Positions 10,414 through 19,275 of a stretch of 25,201 nucleotides of DNA are shown here, piece after piece. The number at the start of each line of letters is the position of its first letter. The first letter of the stretch is position 1. The notes under the pieces were generated by a model. It was not told the origin of the DNA and made no database searches. It saw only the letters and a program-made list of their open reading frames with translations. The stretch is from Bremia lactucae (Eukaryota > Oomycota > Peronosporomycetes > Peronosporales > Peronosporaceae), in the NCBI RefSeq assembly GCF_004359215.1, contig NW_027152052.1:219024-244224 (forward strand), written 5' to 3'. The position numbers and the translations under genes were made by a program.

Positions 10414-10673
10414 GGGAACTGCACTTTATTTAACTATTTGAATCTAAAAACCTTTCCCTAGCTAAATTAAAATAGATTTTGGCCGACAGATTTATATCTG
10501 GCGGCAAATTTGAAATTTTTGTTTTTTTTAATTCTATTTCTTACGACCACATTTGTTATTCATAATAAATGGGATTTTAGTAATTAACTATTTAAAATCG
10601 GATAAAGGGTATTTTACCCATAAAGTAAATGTACCACAACAACGTTTCTCCAACCGATGTGTGCCCCATTACA
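10414..10673 (-). repeat. Truncated LTR-A, diverged, attached to the left arm
   Basis: On the minus strand it starts TGTAATGGGGCACAC at 10673 and matches the first half of LTR-A until GCAGTTCCCC at 10414. The second LTR half, PBS and leader are missing. It carries a 38-bp AT-rich insertion (about 10511-10549). It is clearly diverged from the LTR-A copies at 11224 and 12248, and shares variants (TTGGAGA, GGTACATTTACTTTATGGG) with the 3' LTR at 19276. Confidence 0.85.
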
Positions 10674-10817
10674 GCCGCTACACTAGTGGCAGGTCAGATA
10701 ACTTCACATGAAGTAATCGACTTGCCTGTGAAGTGTACCTAACGGGTGTAAGAAATTAGGCACTGTAGCCCGTTACAAATATTACCAAATATGGTAATAT
10801 TGGGACTATTGTGTCGA
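10674..10817. other. Unassigned 144-bp spacer inside the palindrome
   Basis: No ORF and no clear LTR. It contains a 9-bp-stem palindrome at 10778-10801 (AATATTACC/GGTAATATT). I see nothing else in it. Confidence 0.5.
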
Positions 10818-11223
10818 AAGTAATAAAGATAAGAATTTAGTACATCTTGATAAATTTTCTCTTTTAGGAAATAATATTTATTGTCACTCCTACGGGAAAT
10901 AATATTTTGTTACGGGGTTTTCCTTTTAGATAAATAGCCATCAATTCGAATTCTGTATAAGCCAAAGCTATCGAAGATTTTTTTATTATTCACACTTTTA
11001 TCAAAGTATCTAAATGTTAAGTTTGTTCAAGAAAAGAGAAAGATAAATCCCAATTGCTTTAAAGTCATCAGTTTGCAATAGTACGCTAGGTGATGAAACA
11101 TATCAAGTTTGTGTAATGCGTGCATAGACTGCGCCACACCACCCGTCAACTTAAATGCAATCTTGGCATCGTCTTTGTTATTGCTTATCCGTCACAAATG
11201 TTTTTGTGTAAGTATTCTGAGGC

Positions 11224-11708
11224 TGTAATGGGGCACACATCGGTTGAAGAACCGTTGTTGTGGCACAGTTACTTTATGGGTACAATACCCTTTTGTCTAA
11301 TTTTAAAATAGGTAGTTACTCAATCCCATTTAGTATGGGTAACAAATGTGGTCGCCGCCAGATATAAATCTGTCGGCCAAAATCTATTTTAATTTAGCTA
11401 GGGGTAAGGTTTTTAGATTCGAATAGCTAAATAAAGTGCAGTTCCCCTTTTAATCTTGAAGTGTTAGGTGCCTTTCTAAGGCTTGCGCATTGATCTGTAA
11501 GAGAAAGAAGTCTTTTAAGGTAAACCCTCTTGGGCACTAGTTGCCACTTGGTTCTACGAACCCCTAAATCCCTTGAACTAGGATTCCTCAAAGTTTAATA
11601 GCTTGTACGACTCCCTGAGTTGTTAAATTCATTAGTTCAATAGAACTAAGTGACTCTCTGAGTCTGAAAGTCTTCCTCTGACTTTTGGAGCGAGGTAGCT
11701 CCGCTACA
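11224..11708 (+). repeat. LTR-A copy in tandem unit 1
   Basis: 485 bp from TGTAATGGGG to CTCCGCTACA. It is indistinguishable by eye from 12248-12732 and followed by the same ccTGGTAG. It exists because of the tandem duplication and not because of a separate insertion: the same 406-bp flank precedes both. Confidence 0.85.
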
Positions 11709-12143
11709 CCTGGTAGTACTCGTAGTCAATCTACGCCTGAGTCTTTACAAGACTAAACCCTCACGAAAATGGAAGAGGTTCCAGAATTGTCAGAAGCGCA
11801 ACGCGCCGCTTATGACAAGCTCAAAACCTTATTTGGGCTTGAAGTAATAAAGATAAGAATTTAGTACATCTTGATAAATTTTCTCTTTTAGGAAATAATA
11901 TTTATTGTCACTCCTACGGGAAATAATATTTTGTTACGGGGTTTTCCTTTTAGATAAATAGCCATCAATTCGAATTCTGTATAAGCCAAAGCTATCGAAG
12001 ATTTTTTTATTATTCACACTTTTATCAAAGTATCTAAATGTTAAGTTTGTTCAAGAAAAGAGAAAGATAAATCCCAATTGCTTTAAAGTCATCAGTTTGC
12101 AATAGTACGCTAGGTGATGAAACATATCAAGTTTGTGTAATGC

Positions 12144-12247
12144 GTGCATAGACTGCGCCACACCACCCGTCAACTTAAATGCAATCTTGGCATCGTCTTT
12201 GTTATTGCTTATCCGTCACAAATGTTTTTGTGTAAGTATTCTGAGGC
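12144..12247 (+). pseudogene. 5' half of an ORF split by element A (duplicated at 11120-11223)
   Basis: This frame (HRLRHTTRQLKCNLG... to FLCKYSE) is open up to the LTR-A start. Removing element A with one copy of the GAGG(C/T) duplication puts it in frame with the fragment at 19748-19921. Just upstream the frame is broken (TAA at 12138), though a neighbouring frame stays open for about 20 codons, suggesting a 1-nt frameshift or an intron edge. Protein family not recognised; it could itself be transposon-derived. Confidence 0.45.
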
Positions 12248-12732
12248 TGTAATGGGGCACACATCGGTTGAAGAACCGTTGTTGTGGCACAGTTACTTTA
12301 TGGGTACAATACCCTTTTGTCTAATTTTAAAATAGGTAGTTACTCAATCCCATTTAGTATGGGTAACAAATGTGGTCGCCGCCAGATATAAATCTGTCGG
12401 CCAAAATCTATTTTAATTTAGCTAGGGGTAAGGTTTTTAGATTCGAATAGCTAAATAAAGTGCAGTTCCCCTTTTAATCTTGAAGTGTTAGGTGCCTTTC
12501 TAAGGCTTGCGCATTGATCTGTAAGAGAAAGAAGTCTTTTAAGGTAAACCCTCTTGGGCACTAGTTGCCACTTGGTTCTACGAACCCCTAAATCCCTTGA
12601 ACTAGGATTCCTCAAAGTTTAATAGCTTGTACGACTCCCTGAGTTGTTAAATTCATTAGTTCAATAGAACTAAGTGACTCTCTGAGTCTGAAAGTCTTCC
12701 TCTGACTTTTGGAGCGAGGTAGCTCCGCTACA
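12248..12732 (+). repeat. 5' LTR-A of element A
   Basis: Starts TGTAATGGGGCACAC, ends GCTCCGCTACA, with TGTA/TACA inverted ends. No promoter was mapped. It is the same as the tandem copy at 11224 but clearly diverged from the 3' LTR at 19276. Confidence 0.88.
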
Positions 12733-12750
12733 CCTGGTAGTACTCGTAGT
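12733..12750 (+). promoter_or_regulatory. Possible primer-binding site of element A
   Basis: The LTR end is followed by cc and TGGTAGTACTCGTAG. TGG at +3 fits a tRNA-primed PBS; the same spacing follows LTR-B at 5226. The tRNA is not identified. Confidence 0.4.
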
Positions 12751-12792
12751 CAATCTACGCCTGAGTCTTTACAAGACTAAACCCTCACGAAA

Positions 12793-13550
12793 ATGGAAGA
12801 GGTTCCAGAATTGTCAGAAGCGCAACATAAGTCATAAGCGGCGCAACGCGCCGCTTATGACAAGCTCAAAACGTTTTATGGGCTTGAGCACGTGAAATTT
12901 ATTATCTCTCAGGGACCAGAGGTCCTGCATGCAATGCTTGAAGCCTTCATACGATATCAATCCTCCCTGATCGGCCAGGTACAAGATCACCTTGCGGCAT
13001 ATATGCCAACCCGGTACATATCTGTACCTGACTCAGAGCCGAGGCTCACCCTCTAACTGTAAATGTGAAGACATTTAAGGGAAAAGAGGGAGAAAATCTT
13101 CCTTTTTGGATTAAGCAGATGGAAATGTCCATTGATTCCGCCTTGTTCTTAACAGAACGGCAAAAGGTGGCTATGACCCTTTTCAAACTTGGAGGTAGAG
13201 CCATGGAGTGTGCACTATCGTGCAGCACATCCATAAACGACGCTTTTACCTCTTGGGATTCGCTGAAACAGCGAATGACCAGCATGTTTGCACCGCCTGA
13301 TCAGGCTTTTTGCATGCGAGCACGGCTCATAGCGACTCGACAGGGTAAACGAACCCTAGGGGACATTGTCCGGGAGTTGAGAACTCTCATTGCATCTATG
13401 AATCAAGACCCGGTGCAAGAAGCAATTGCTGTGACAATCTTTATAAGATGTTTCAATGAGGGCGTTGCCCAGACGGAATTGTTCCGATATCATCCTGCTA
13501 CTTTCGAAGAGGCAGTTGCCATAGGGCTACGCGCTAAGTTCGAATTATAG
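12793..13550 (+). pseudogene. Gypsy gag of element A
   Basis: The start is chosen at 12793 (MEEVPELSEAQ), 60 bp after the LTR, because the same start is present in tandem unit 1. A 21-bp insertion puts TAA after SEAQHKS. Beyond it the N-terminal frame continues (DKLKTFYGLEHVKF through AAYMPTRYISVPDSE) to about 13054. It shifts by one base into the 161-aa capsid-like block at 13065-13550 (FKGKEGENLPFWIKQMEMSI to EEAVAIGLRAKFEL). Gag would form the particle shell and package element RNA. Two independent lesions make it a pseudogene. Confidence 0.8.
12831..12861. repeat. Perfect 14-bp hairpin created by a 21-bp insertion
   Basis: GTCATAAGCGGCGC, loop AAC, GCGCCGCTTATGAC. Tandem unit 1 (about 11800-11822) has only the right-hand stem, so the left stem is an inverted copy of adjacent sequence, the hallmark of a template-switch (quasipalindrome) event. 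It adds an in-frame TAA to gag. The inner end of the big palindrome (12854/10413) lies inside this stem. Confidence 0.9.
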
Positions 13551-16538
13551 TCTGCTCGAGTTAGCTGGCCTGTTTGCCGAACAAGCTCTTCAAGCACATG
13601 GGTTTCGTCTAATAGACGGGAACCCATAGATCTAAGCCTCGTTGAGGAAGGAGAAGAGGCTTTTCAAGTTGTGGAACGCGTAAGAACATCCGTAGATGTT
13701 ATATGTGCGGAAGCACGAAACATTTACGTCCGGCCTGTCCCCTACGAAAGCTCCAAAAACACCAGTTCCGACCTATACCAGAAATCTGGTACGGTGCGGG
13801 AAAACGTCGATACCCAGTAGGTGCGGGACGCCCTACTGGGGAAGACCTAGGCTCTGTTGAACCTCTAGAAGGTGAGAGTAACATGACCTAGCCCCAATTA
13901 GATCGGTGCGTAATGGCACGGAGCATGAGTACAATAGTCACTCAAGCGACTCTGAAGGGCTTTCATAAGCCATTGTCAATTTTAATTGACTCAGGAGCAG
14001 CTTGCAATTATGCTCGACGTCTTTCCTTTGAAGGAAGTCAACAATATGTTGAGGCGCTTAAAGCGCATGAAAGTGATACAATCACTGTTCGCTCAGCGAC
14101 TGGACTCGTGTCACTGTTCTTAAAGTTCCACTGAGCTTAGGTATAAAGTTTCTGGACTTTAACAGTATGAAACGCTGTCTTGTTCTTGATTTGAATTCGA
14201 GATATGATCTCATCCTGGTATGGCTTGGCTTGAATGCCATGAGCTATGGATCGGTTTGAAGGTCTAAACCTTTAGCGCCATGCGCAATGTTCTTAGCAAA
14301 GTTTTGGAAAGTCTTGGTCTTACCTTTGCTAGGCAACAAAGGCGATATTGGCGCGGATCACTTCCGGAATCTGTAAGTGTTTTAGACATGGGAATGTATG
14401 AGTTAATAAATTCCAATGTTGTAAACATTCATTCTGAGCCCGGCTCAGAAAAAGGGGTAGTACGGCACTTTCTTCGTCGAGTGACACTCGTTGTAATAAC
14501 CGAGCGCTGAAGGCATTGTAGGCCTAAGGCCGAGTCATCAAGGGTGCAATGTCCGTGAGACACGTGGAGTGGCACGTCTAAGCCCACCGAGTGTGGTCGG
14601 CCGAGGTGGCACCATACTGAGTGTACTTCGGGCGGTTCGCCAGGGCTTTCGGGTCGGACCCTTCGTGAAGTGACACTTAAGCGGTCGCTAGACAAGGAAG
14701 ATGTGATACCTGAACTCCTTGTCGGATGTCGAATTAGACACCATCTTTAATATAGAACCAATGTAGGCTGGAAAATTTGGGGACGTGAATGTTCCGCCTC
14801 TAGGAGGCGTGATGTCGCTACTCCAAGACAGGGGAGACGCGAAGCGTTCATACCCCACAAATATTAGAAGTGAGCAATTACGTACGCTTGTAAATGGTGT
14901 AATCGATAACATTGAAGGACAAGTTAGCCTTGCGGCAATTCCTTCGTTGCATGCTCTTTTAGAGCTAGACGAAATGTCTATTGATGAGTGTGGCCGAGCC
15001 TTAAAGGCTGGCAACTATTCTGAGATGGTGGCCATTCCATCAACGATCGAGTTAAACTCATCGTCACTTCTGGACGAAGCTGTCAGATGACACAAAATCT
15101 GCACCTACGGTATGGAGTGGGTCATCGATCGTTGAAGATTCTACAGATCCATTTTATTCCTTGAGAAATTCTAAGATGTGGTTTGTACCAATCCACCATC
15201 TGTTTTACCTCCGGATAGAGGTGTCCGTCATCAAATTGACTTGTTTCATACTGTGTCACACGACAGTTGCCTTTACCAAAGAAACAGTGTGACGTTTACT
15301 TCCGTGCTAAGCACGAGGCTGGAATGGTACGAAAGAGCAAATCCCCTCAGTCGACACCGACATTTTGTGTCAAAAGGCCAAATGGTAAATGGCGCATTGT
15401 ACACGCTTATAACAAACTTAATGATGTCACTATACCAGCACAAAACCCCATTCCTAGAAAGGATGTTCTTCAGAACAATATGGTGGGATGCACAATGTAC
15501 AGTGCATTGGACTTAGTCGATGGTTACTACCAATTGCTCATGCAAGCTAGCGATATCCCGCTTACAGCGGTTAGCACCCCGAGCGGTGGGAGTGGCTGGT
15601 TATGCCACAAGGGCTTTCCAACGCCCCGGCAACATTTAATCGTCTAGTGACGCAACTGTTTCGCCCCCATCGAGGTTATGCACATACTTATTCGATGACG
15701 TTTTTGTCCATAGTCGTGCGGAGCAGGGTTGGTCGGATATGGAAAACCATTTAGACAATTTGCGAGCAGTGCTCGAGTGTTTGCGCACAAATAAATTGTA
15801 TGCCAATACATCTAAATGCATTTTTGGCGCAGCCAAAATTCCTTTTTAAGATGCTTCATTGGAAAGCGAGGCCTTAGAGCGGATCCCGCTAAGGTAAAAG
15901 CCATAGTAGATTGGTCGGTTCCTAAAAACCAAAAGCTTTTGCGTAAGTGGTTCGGTCTCGCCAATTATTTACACAAATATTGCAAAAATTATGCTGATTT
16001 GGCTAGGCCATTATCTAATCTCCTTAAAAAGGATACATAATGGTGCTGGACTAGCACCGAAAATAATGCTTTTCGAGCAGTTTAGGATAGTCTTATCCAT
16101 TCCCTGATTATGGCACTGCCAAACCCAAATTGGCCTTTCAGTGTCGTCTGTGACGCATCAGATTTTGCCATTTGCAGTGCTCCGTTACAAACAGATGTTG
16201 ATGGGCATGAACGTGTTATTGCGTTCGTGTCTAGACAGCTTAGAGCTGCGGAAGAGAACTACCCAGTTCATGACAAAGCGTTACTTGCCATGAAGTATGC
16301 TCTCGTCAAATTCAGAGTTCATCTGCTCGGCTCTAAATGTTTGTGATATATACAGATCACGCGTCATTACGCACGGCGACTAAGTCGCCCCATCTCTCAC
16401 AGAGAATGGCCCGATGGCTATTCTTTTTCGCGAAATACAACTTCGAGGTGAAGTATAAGCTTGGCAAGCAGAATGCTTTGGCCGATGCGATATCACGCAA
16501 GCCGGATTATGAGCTTTCTCATTTAACGACTATCTTGT
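12854..16538 (+). repeat. Right arm of the 3,685-bp inverted repeat
   Basis: Inverse of 6729-10413 with no indel, ending within RNase H at the microhomology CAAG/CTTG (6730-6733 versus 16534-16537). This arm continues uninterrupted into integrase, so it is the source copy and the left arm is the derived or converted one. Confidence 0.92.
13679..15090 (+). pseudogene. Gypsy zinc knuckle, retropepsin and RT linker, element A
   Basis: Intact CCHC knuckle (C-x2-C-x4-H-x4-C, CYMCGSTKHLRPAC) at 13697-13738. Retropepsin active site DSGA at 13988-13999 inside SILIDSGAACNYARR. The later protease motif is frameshifted, near 14215-14235. The linker follows at 14280-14510 and 14785-15090 (RSEQLRTLVNGVIDNIEGQV; LHALLELDEMSIDECGRALK). 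The knuckle would bind element RNA and the protease would cut gag-pol. Stops separate all blocks. Confidence 0.82.
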
Positions 16539-16615
16539 CGCCTGTTCCTGAATTGATCCGTTCGGCTTACGCCAAGGATGGACAGTGTGTAGCTCTCCTA
16601 CGAGCTTTTAGATAA
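15178..16615 (+). pseudogene. Gypsy reverse transcriptase and RNase H, element A
   Basis: RT fingers and palm: PTFCVKRPNGKWRIVHAYNK, MYSALDLVDGYYQLLM and PLTAVSTPSGG (15267-15647). The catalytic FDD box is at 15691-15699, then FIGKRGLRADPAKVKAIVDW (about 15850-15915). RNase H: SVVCDASDFAICSAPLQTD at 16140-16197, ENYPVHDKALLAMKYALVKF, then after a one-base shift VIYTDHASLRTATKSPHLS and LGKQNALADAISRKPDYEL. In the palm, the usual MLWEWLVMPQGLSNAPATFN region is damaged (GGSGWLCHKGFPTP). Unlike the left arm it continues past 16538 toward integrase. Confidence 0.87.
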
Positions 16616-16639
16616 CGCTGATACAGGTATTAAATTGCC

Positions 16640-17430
16640 GGCACGTTTGCGTGCAAGGTCAGATCGATTTTCTATCGATAACGACCTGTTGCTTTATTGC
16701 ACTGACATCGCGGACCTCCGCGTGTCGTTGTTCCTCATGATGAGGATTTGAAGTAGCGAATCCTTATGATGCGTACGATACTGTCCTTGGTGGTCATCCC
16801 GGTAGAGAAAGGACCTACGGCTCTATAAGCCAAAGTTATTGGTGGCTCAAACTTTTATAAGTGGGTCAGCACATATGTTCGCACATGCGAAACTGGCCAA
16901 CGGGTTCAACCCTCGGCGCATGCTGCTGCGCCACTGGCGAGCCTTCCCGTCCCCATAGGTTGCTGGGAGTCCATTAGTATGGACTTTGTTTTCGGTCTAC
17001 CGAAAGAATCAGCCGGTAACTCCGGCATAGTAGTCTTTGTTGACCGATTGAGCAAAATAACTCACTTAGCGGCCGTGCCGGATTTTATTGATGAAGAAGG
17101 TACAGCTACGTTGTTTATCGATCGCGTCTTTCGACAAGGGGTCCCGATCAAAGACAATTGCCATGGTTTACCAGTGGCAATTGTCTTTGATCGGGACCCC
17201 CGTTTCACGGGTAAATTCTGGAAATAAATTTCCGAGTGCTTGACACCAGGTTGGATATATCTACTGCGGACCATCTGCAGCCCGATGGTCAAACTGAACG
17301 TATCAATCGCGTCATTGAAGAAGTTTTGCGCAGCGTGTGTGCTCAGACACCAAAGCTCTGGAGCTCAATGCTCCTAGTGGTGGAATTTGCGTTAAAAAAC
17401 GCTGTACATGCCTCTACAGGGTATATGTAA
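16640..17430 (+). pseudogene. Gypsy integrase, element A
   Basis: N-terminal zinc region: GGHPGRERTYGSISQSYWW (about 16790-16850), then YVRTCETG, where the second Cys of the usual CxxC is Gly. Core: SMDFVFGLP (first Asp, about 16976-17000), VFVDRLSKITHLAAVPDF, VAIVFDRDPRFTGKFWK (second Asp), then a stop at 17224. Then LDTRLDISTADH, DGQTERINRVIEEVLR (catalytic Glu, about 17290-17330) and VEFALKNAVHASTGY. Between FRQ and HGLPV an extra in-frame segment (GVPIKDNC) is the reverse complement of the downstream codons (hairpin 17138-17200). Damaged, but all three acidic positions are visible. Confidence 0.83.
17138..17200. repeat. Perfect 26-bp-stem hairpin inside integrase
   Basis: 17138-17163 is the exact reverse complement of 17175-17200 with an 11-nt loop. 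The right arm encodes the conserved VAIVFDRDP region; the left arm is additional to the family pattern and keeps the frame. This is best explained as an inverted template-switch insertion. Confidence 0.92.
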
Positions 17431-18280
17431 ACGGTCCTACCCACCCACGCGATCCATTAACGATACCACTGCGTGGTACAGGGCTTAGTGGGGGGAATTA
17501 GCCGATAGGCTTGCTGATATCAGCCCTGTTCGTTCGTTACCGTTCGGAAACAAGTAAGCGAATTTTTCTCGCGACGCGATTTAATGTCTTAAGACATGTA
17601 AGGGATACGATGGCTGATAGACAAGACAAACAAAAAGTACAAGCAGATGCCAAAGGCAGAAGCTGTTTTAATTCTTAAATGGTCGAAGACCGAGTATACC
17701 TAATGCTAAAAATCTACCTACCAACTTGGTTTCCGCGGTCTTCTAGACCAAATTGCTCCCGCGCTTTATAGGACCATTTACGAAGGGCCTAGCTTATACG
17801 CATAACCTTCCTAGCTAGCTGCGTACACACCCAGTGTTCTACGTTGGCTTGCTTAAGCCATATCGGGACCCTTCCCACGTGTACTTGAAGGCGTTTGAGC
17901 CGAGACAGGCGGTCGTGCCGCAGATGGCTGCATCCTCACCAGGATAACCAGCTGGCCCTCTAAACGAGGCTGCTGACGCTCCAGCGTCGAAAGACGGTCT
18001 CGAACCGCCTCAAAAGACCTCTCAATCCGGGCAAGGACCTCACGAAGAAGTTGCACCTCGTGCCGTAGAACATCAAATGCTTCCGCCGAAATTTCGGCCC
18101 CCTCCCGCACTGCTTGATGCGCGGGGGAACCTTCAGTTTCATGTGGAGAAACTATTAAAGCGACGTCGTTGTAAGGGTCAATACCAGTATCTGGTGAACT
18201 GGCTAGAGTACCCCTCTTCTGTATACTCTTGGGAGTTTGAGGTACCTCTTCGGCAAGATTGCCCGTACCCGTTGACGTTT
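17431..18280 (+). pseudogene. GPY/F module, Pro/Glu linker and chromodomain, element A
   Basis: Decayed post-integrase sequence, then RFIGPF at about 17765-17782 and THPVFYVGLLKPYRDPSH (about 17828-17880): the GPY/F module. One stop (17945) interrupts a Pro/Ala/Glu linker that then stays open. The chromodomain is clear at about 18134-18262: FHVEKLLKRRRCKGQYQYL, VNWLEYPSSVYSWEFE, VPLRQDCP. Chromodomains target chromovirus integration to modified histones. The plus frame stays open to 19084, but the part after about 18280 has no protein-like character and overlaps the opposite-strand ORF. Confidence 0.82.
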
Positions 18281-18356
18281 TTGAGCGCCAAGCTCAAGGT
18301 CTTCCCACCACTAAACGTGGGATTAGGTGGTTCTATAGCCTCAGTGCGGCTTCGAT

Positions 18357-19111
18357 TTAAGGCTGTACGGTCAACCGAAGCACTGATATATCGGCTAGGC
18401 CTTTCTTCGTTTTGTGGCATAAATGCGAAACGTAACTGGCCTTTGGCCTTAAGCTTTGCGAAATCGAAGCGAAGTTTCCTTCCAAACGAACATCACCTCT
18501 ATCCGCAGACTCTCCGATATTCCAAAAATTGCGAAGTCGGCGGGCCCGGTGGACCCAGTTCTCAAATGAGACTTCGTTTTCAATCCTTGTTTCGTTTGGA
18601 AACAAATCGATCGCAATTTCCCTCATGGAGGTCACCGAAGCCCCACGGGCTTGATCAAGTAAACGCGTCAGATACTGGCTTCGCGTCATACCTTTGGCGT
18701 AAGCTATTGCTCATGAAGAGCGTCGCGGGCAGCGATCTCCTCCGGCGTCCTCGCCGTGGGACCGGAGATCCAGGTGCCCAAGCTGTGACCCGCTATCTCT
18801 TTGAGACGCTCGTCCGCACTAAGCGGAGTGAATCTATAATCACTATGAGCTTTAGCTTTCGCTATCTCGGCAGCCCGATGACGAGCTCTTTCCTCTTTGA
18901 GGATTATCTGCTCTTCCTCTTTATCGAGTGGATTCGTAATGATGTTGGACTCAGGCTCCCGTGTCCTGTCTCAATGCAGTTAAGACATCAGCGGCACCAC
19001 GTTCTGGGAACATATTCGGGACCCGCCGACGTTCATCCGGAGAGGAAGCGTGAGAGAACGACGCTCATTCTCCTACTCCTCTGATGAAGAGTGACTTCCA
19101 AAGTCCGCCAT
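18357..19111 (-). pseudogene. Opposite-strand accessory ORF between chromodomain and 3' LTR
   Basis: On the minus strand a start at 19111 (MADFGSHSSSEE, TAG at 19075-19073) is followed by frame-shifted but coherent protein-like blocks. These are SSPDERRRVPNMFPERGAAD (about 18990-19050), NPLDKEEEQIILKEERARHR and SADERLKEIAGHSLG (about 18700-18945), then a 110-residue ORF at 18357-18689 (MTRSQYLTRLLDQARGASV; SFENWVHRARRLRNFW; RLTVQP and stop). Two or more single-base shifts and one stop break it. It converges tail-to-tail with the chromodomain ORF and begins 165 bp from the 3' LTR. The composition (E/K/R/A-rich) is protein-like, while the plus frame here is L/S/F-rich. Family and function are not recognised. 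An oomycete origin inside the element is inferred. Confidence 0.55.
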
Positions 19112-19264
19112 TCCCTCATCGTCGAGGAAGGTGCTAAGAGTCTGTGACTCACGCTTGATTGTCATGAGACAAAGGAATGAAAAATACAACCGAACGTTTA
19201 GCTAAATAGGTTCCAACCTCAAAGAGGAAATGAAGCGAATGTTGTCACTCGGCGCCAACAGTCT

Positions 19265-19275
19265 GATTGGAAGGG
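19265..19275 (+). promoter_or_regulatory. Polypurine tract before the 3' LTR-A
   Basis: GATTGGAAGGG directly abuts TGTAATGGGG. A short purine run at this position is the expected plus-strand primer site. Confidence 0.5.

Larger units (their letters stand above)
10818..12886 (+). repeat. 1,024-bp tandem direct duplication
   Basis: 10818-11841 and 11842-12886 are the same sequence at an offset of 1,024. Each unit holds 406 bp of pre-insertion flank, a full LTR-A, the leader and the first 25 or so gag codons. By eye the units are identical except near the end: ACCTTATTTGGG versus ACGTTTTATGGG, and a 21-bp palindrome-forming insertion present only in the second unit. The junction lies at GGGCTTGA/AGTAATAAAG, with only one or two bases of microhomology. 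An assembly join of two haplotypes is a possible alternative. Confidence 0.9.

Noticed and set aside
11120..11311. Two identical 63-aa ORFs (11120-11311, 12144-12335) as a duplicated gene
   Set aside because: They run from flank into LTR-A and are identical because of the 1,024-bp tandem duplication. Only the part before the LTR may be coding.
6729..16538. Palindrome as a terminal-inverted-repeat DNA transposon or plasmid-like element
   Set aside because: Arms end inside RNase H and inside gag, with no transposase in the spacer and no target-site duplication at 6729. The content is purely LTR-retroelement.
17853..18110. Minus-strand 85-aa coiled-coil-like ORF (LRHEVQLLREVLARIE...)
   Set aside because: The plus strand here encodes the Pro/Glu-rich linker leading in frame into the chromodomain, which is well supported. 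The minus frame is a shadow.
18280..19084. Plus-strand extension of the chromodomain ORF to 335 aa
   Set aside because: Beyond about 18280 it is L/S/F-rich without family features and mirrors charged minus-strand coding sequence. Treated as antisense to the accessory ORF.
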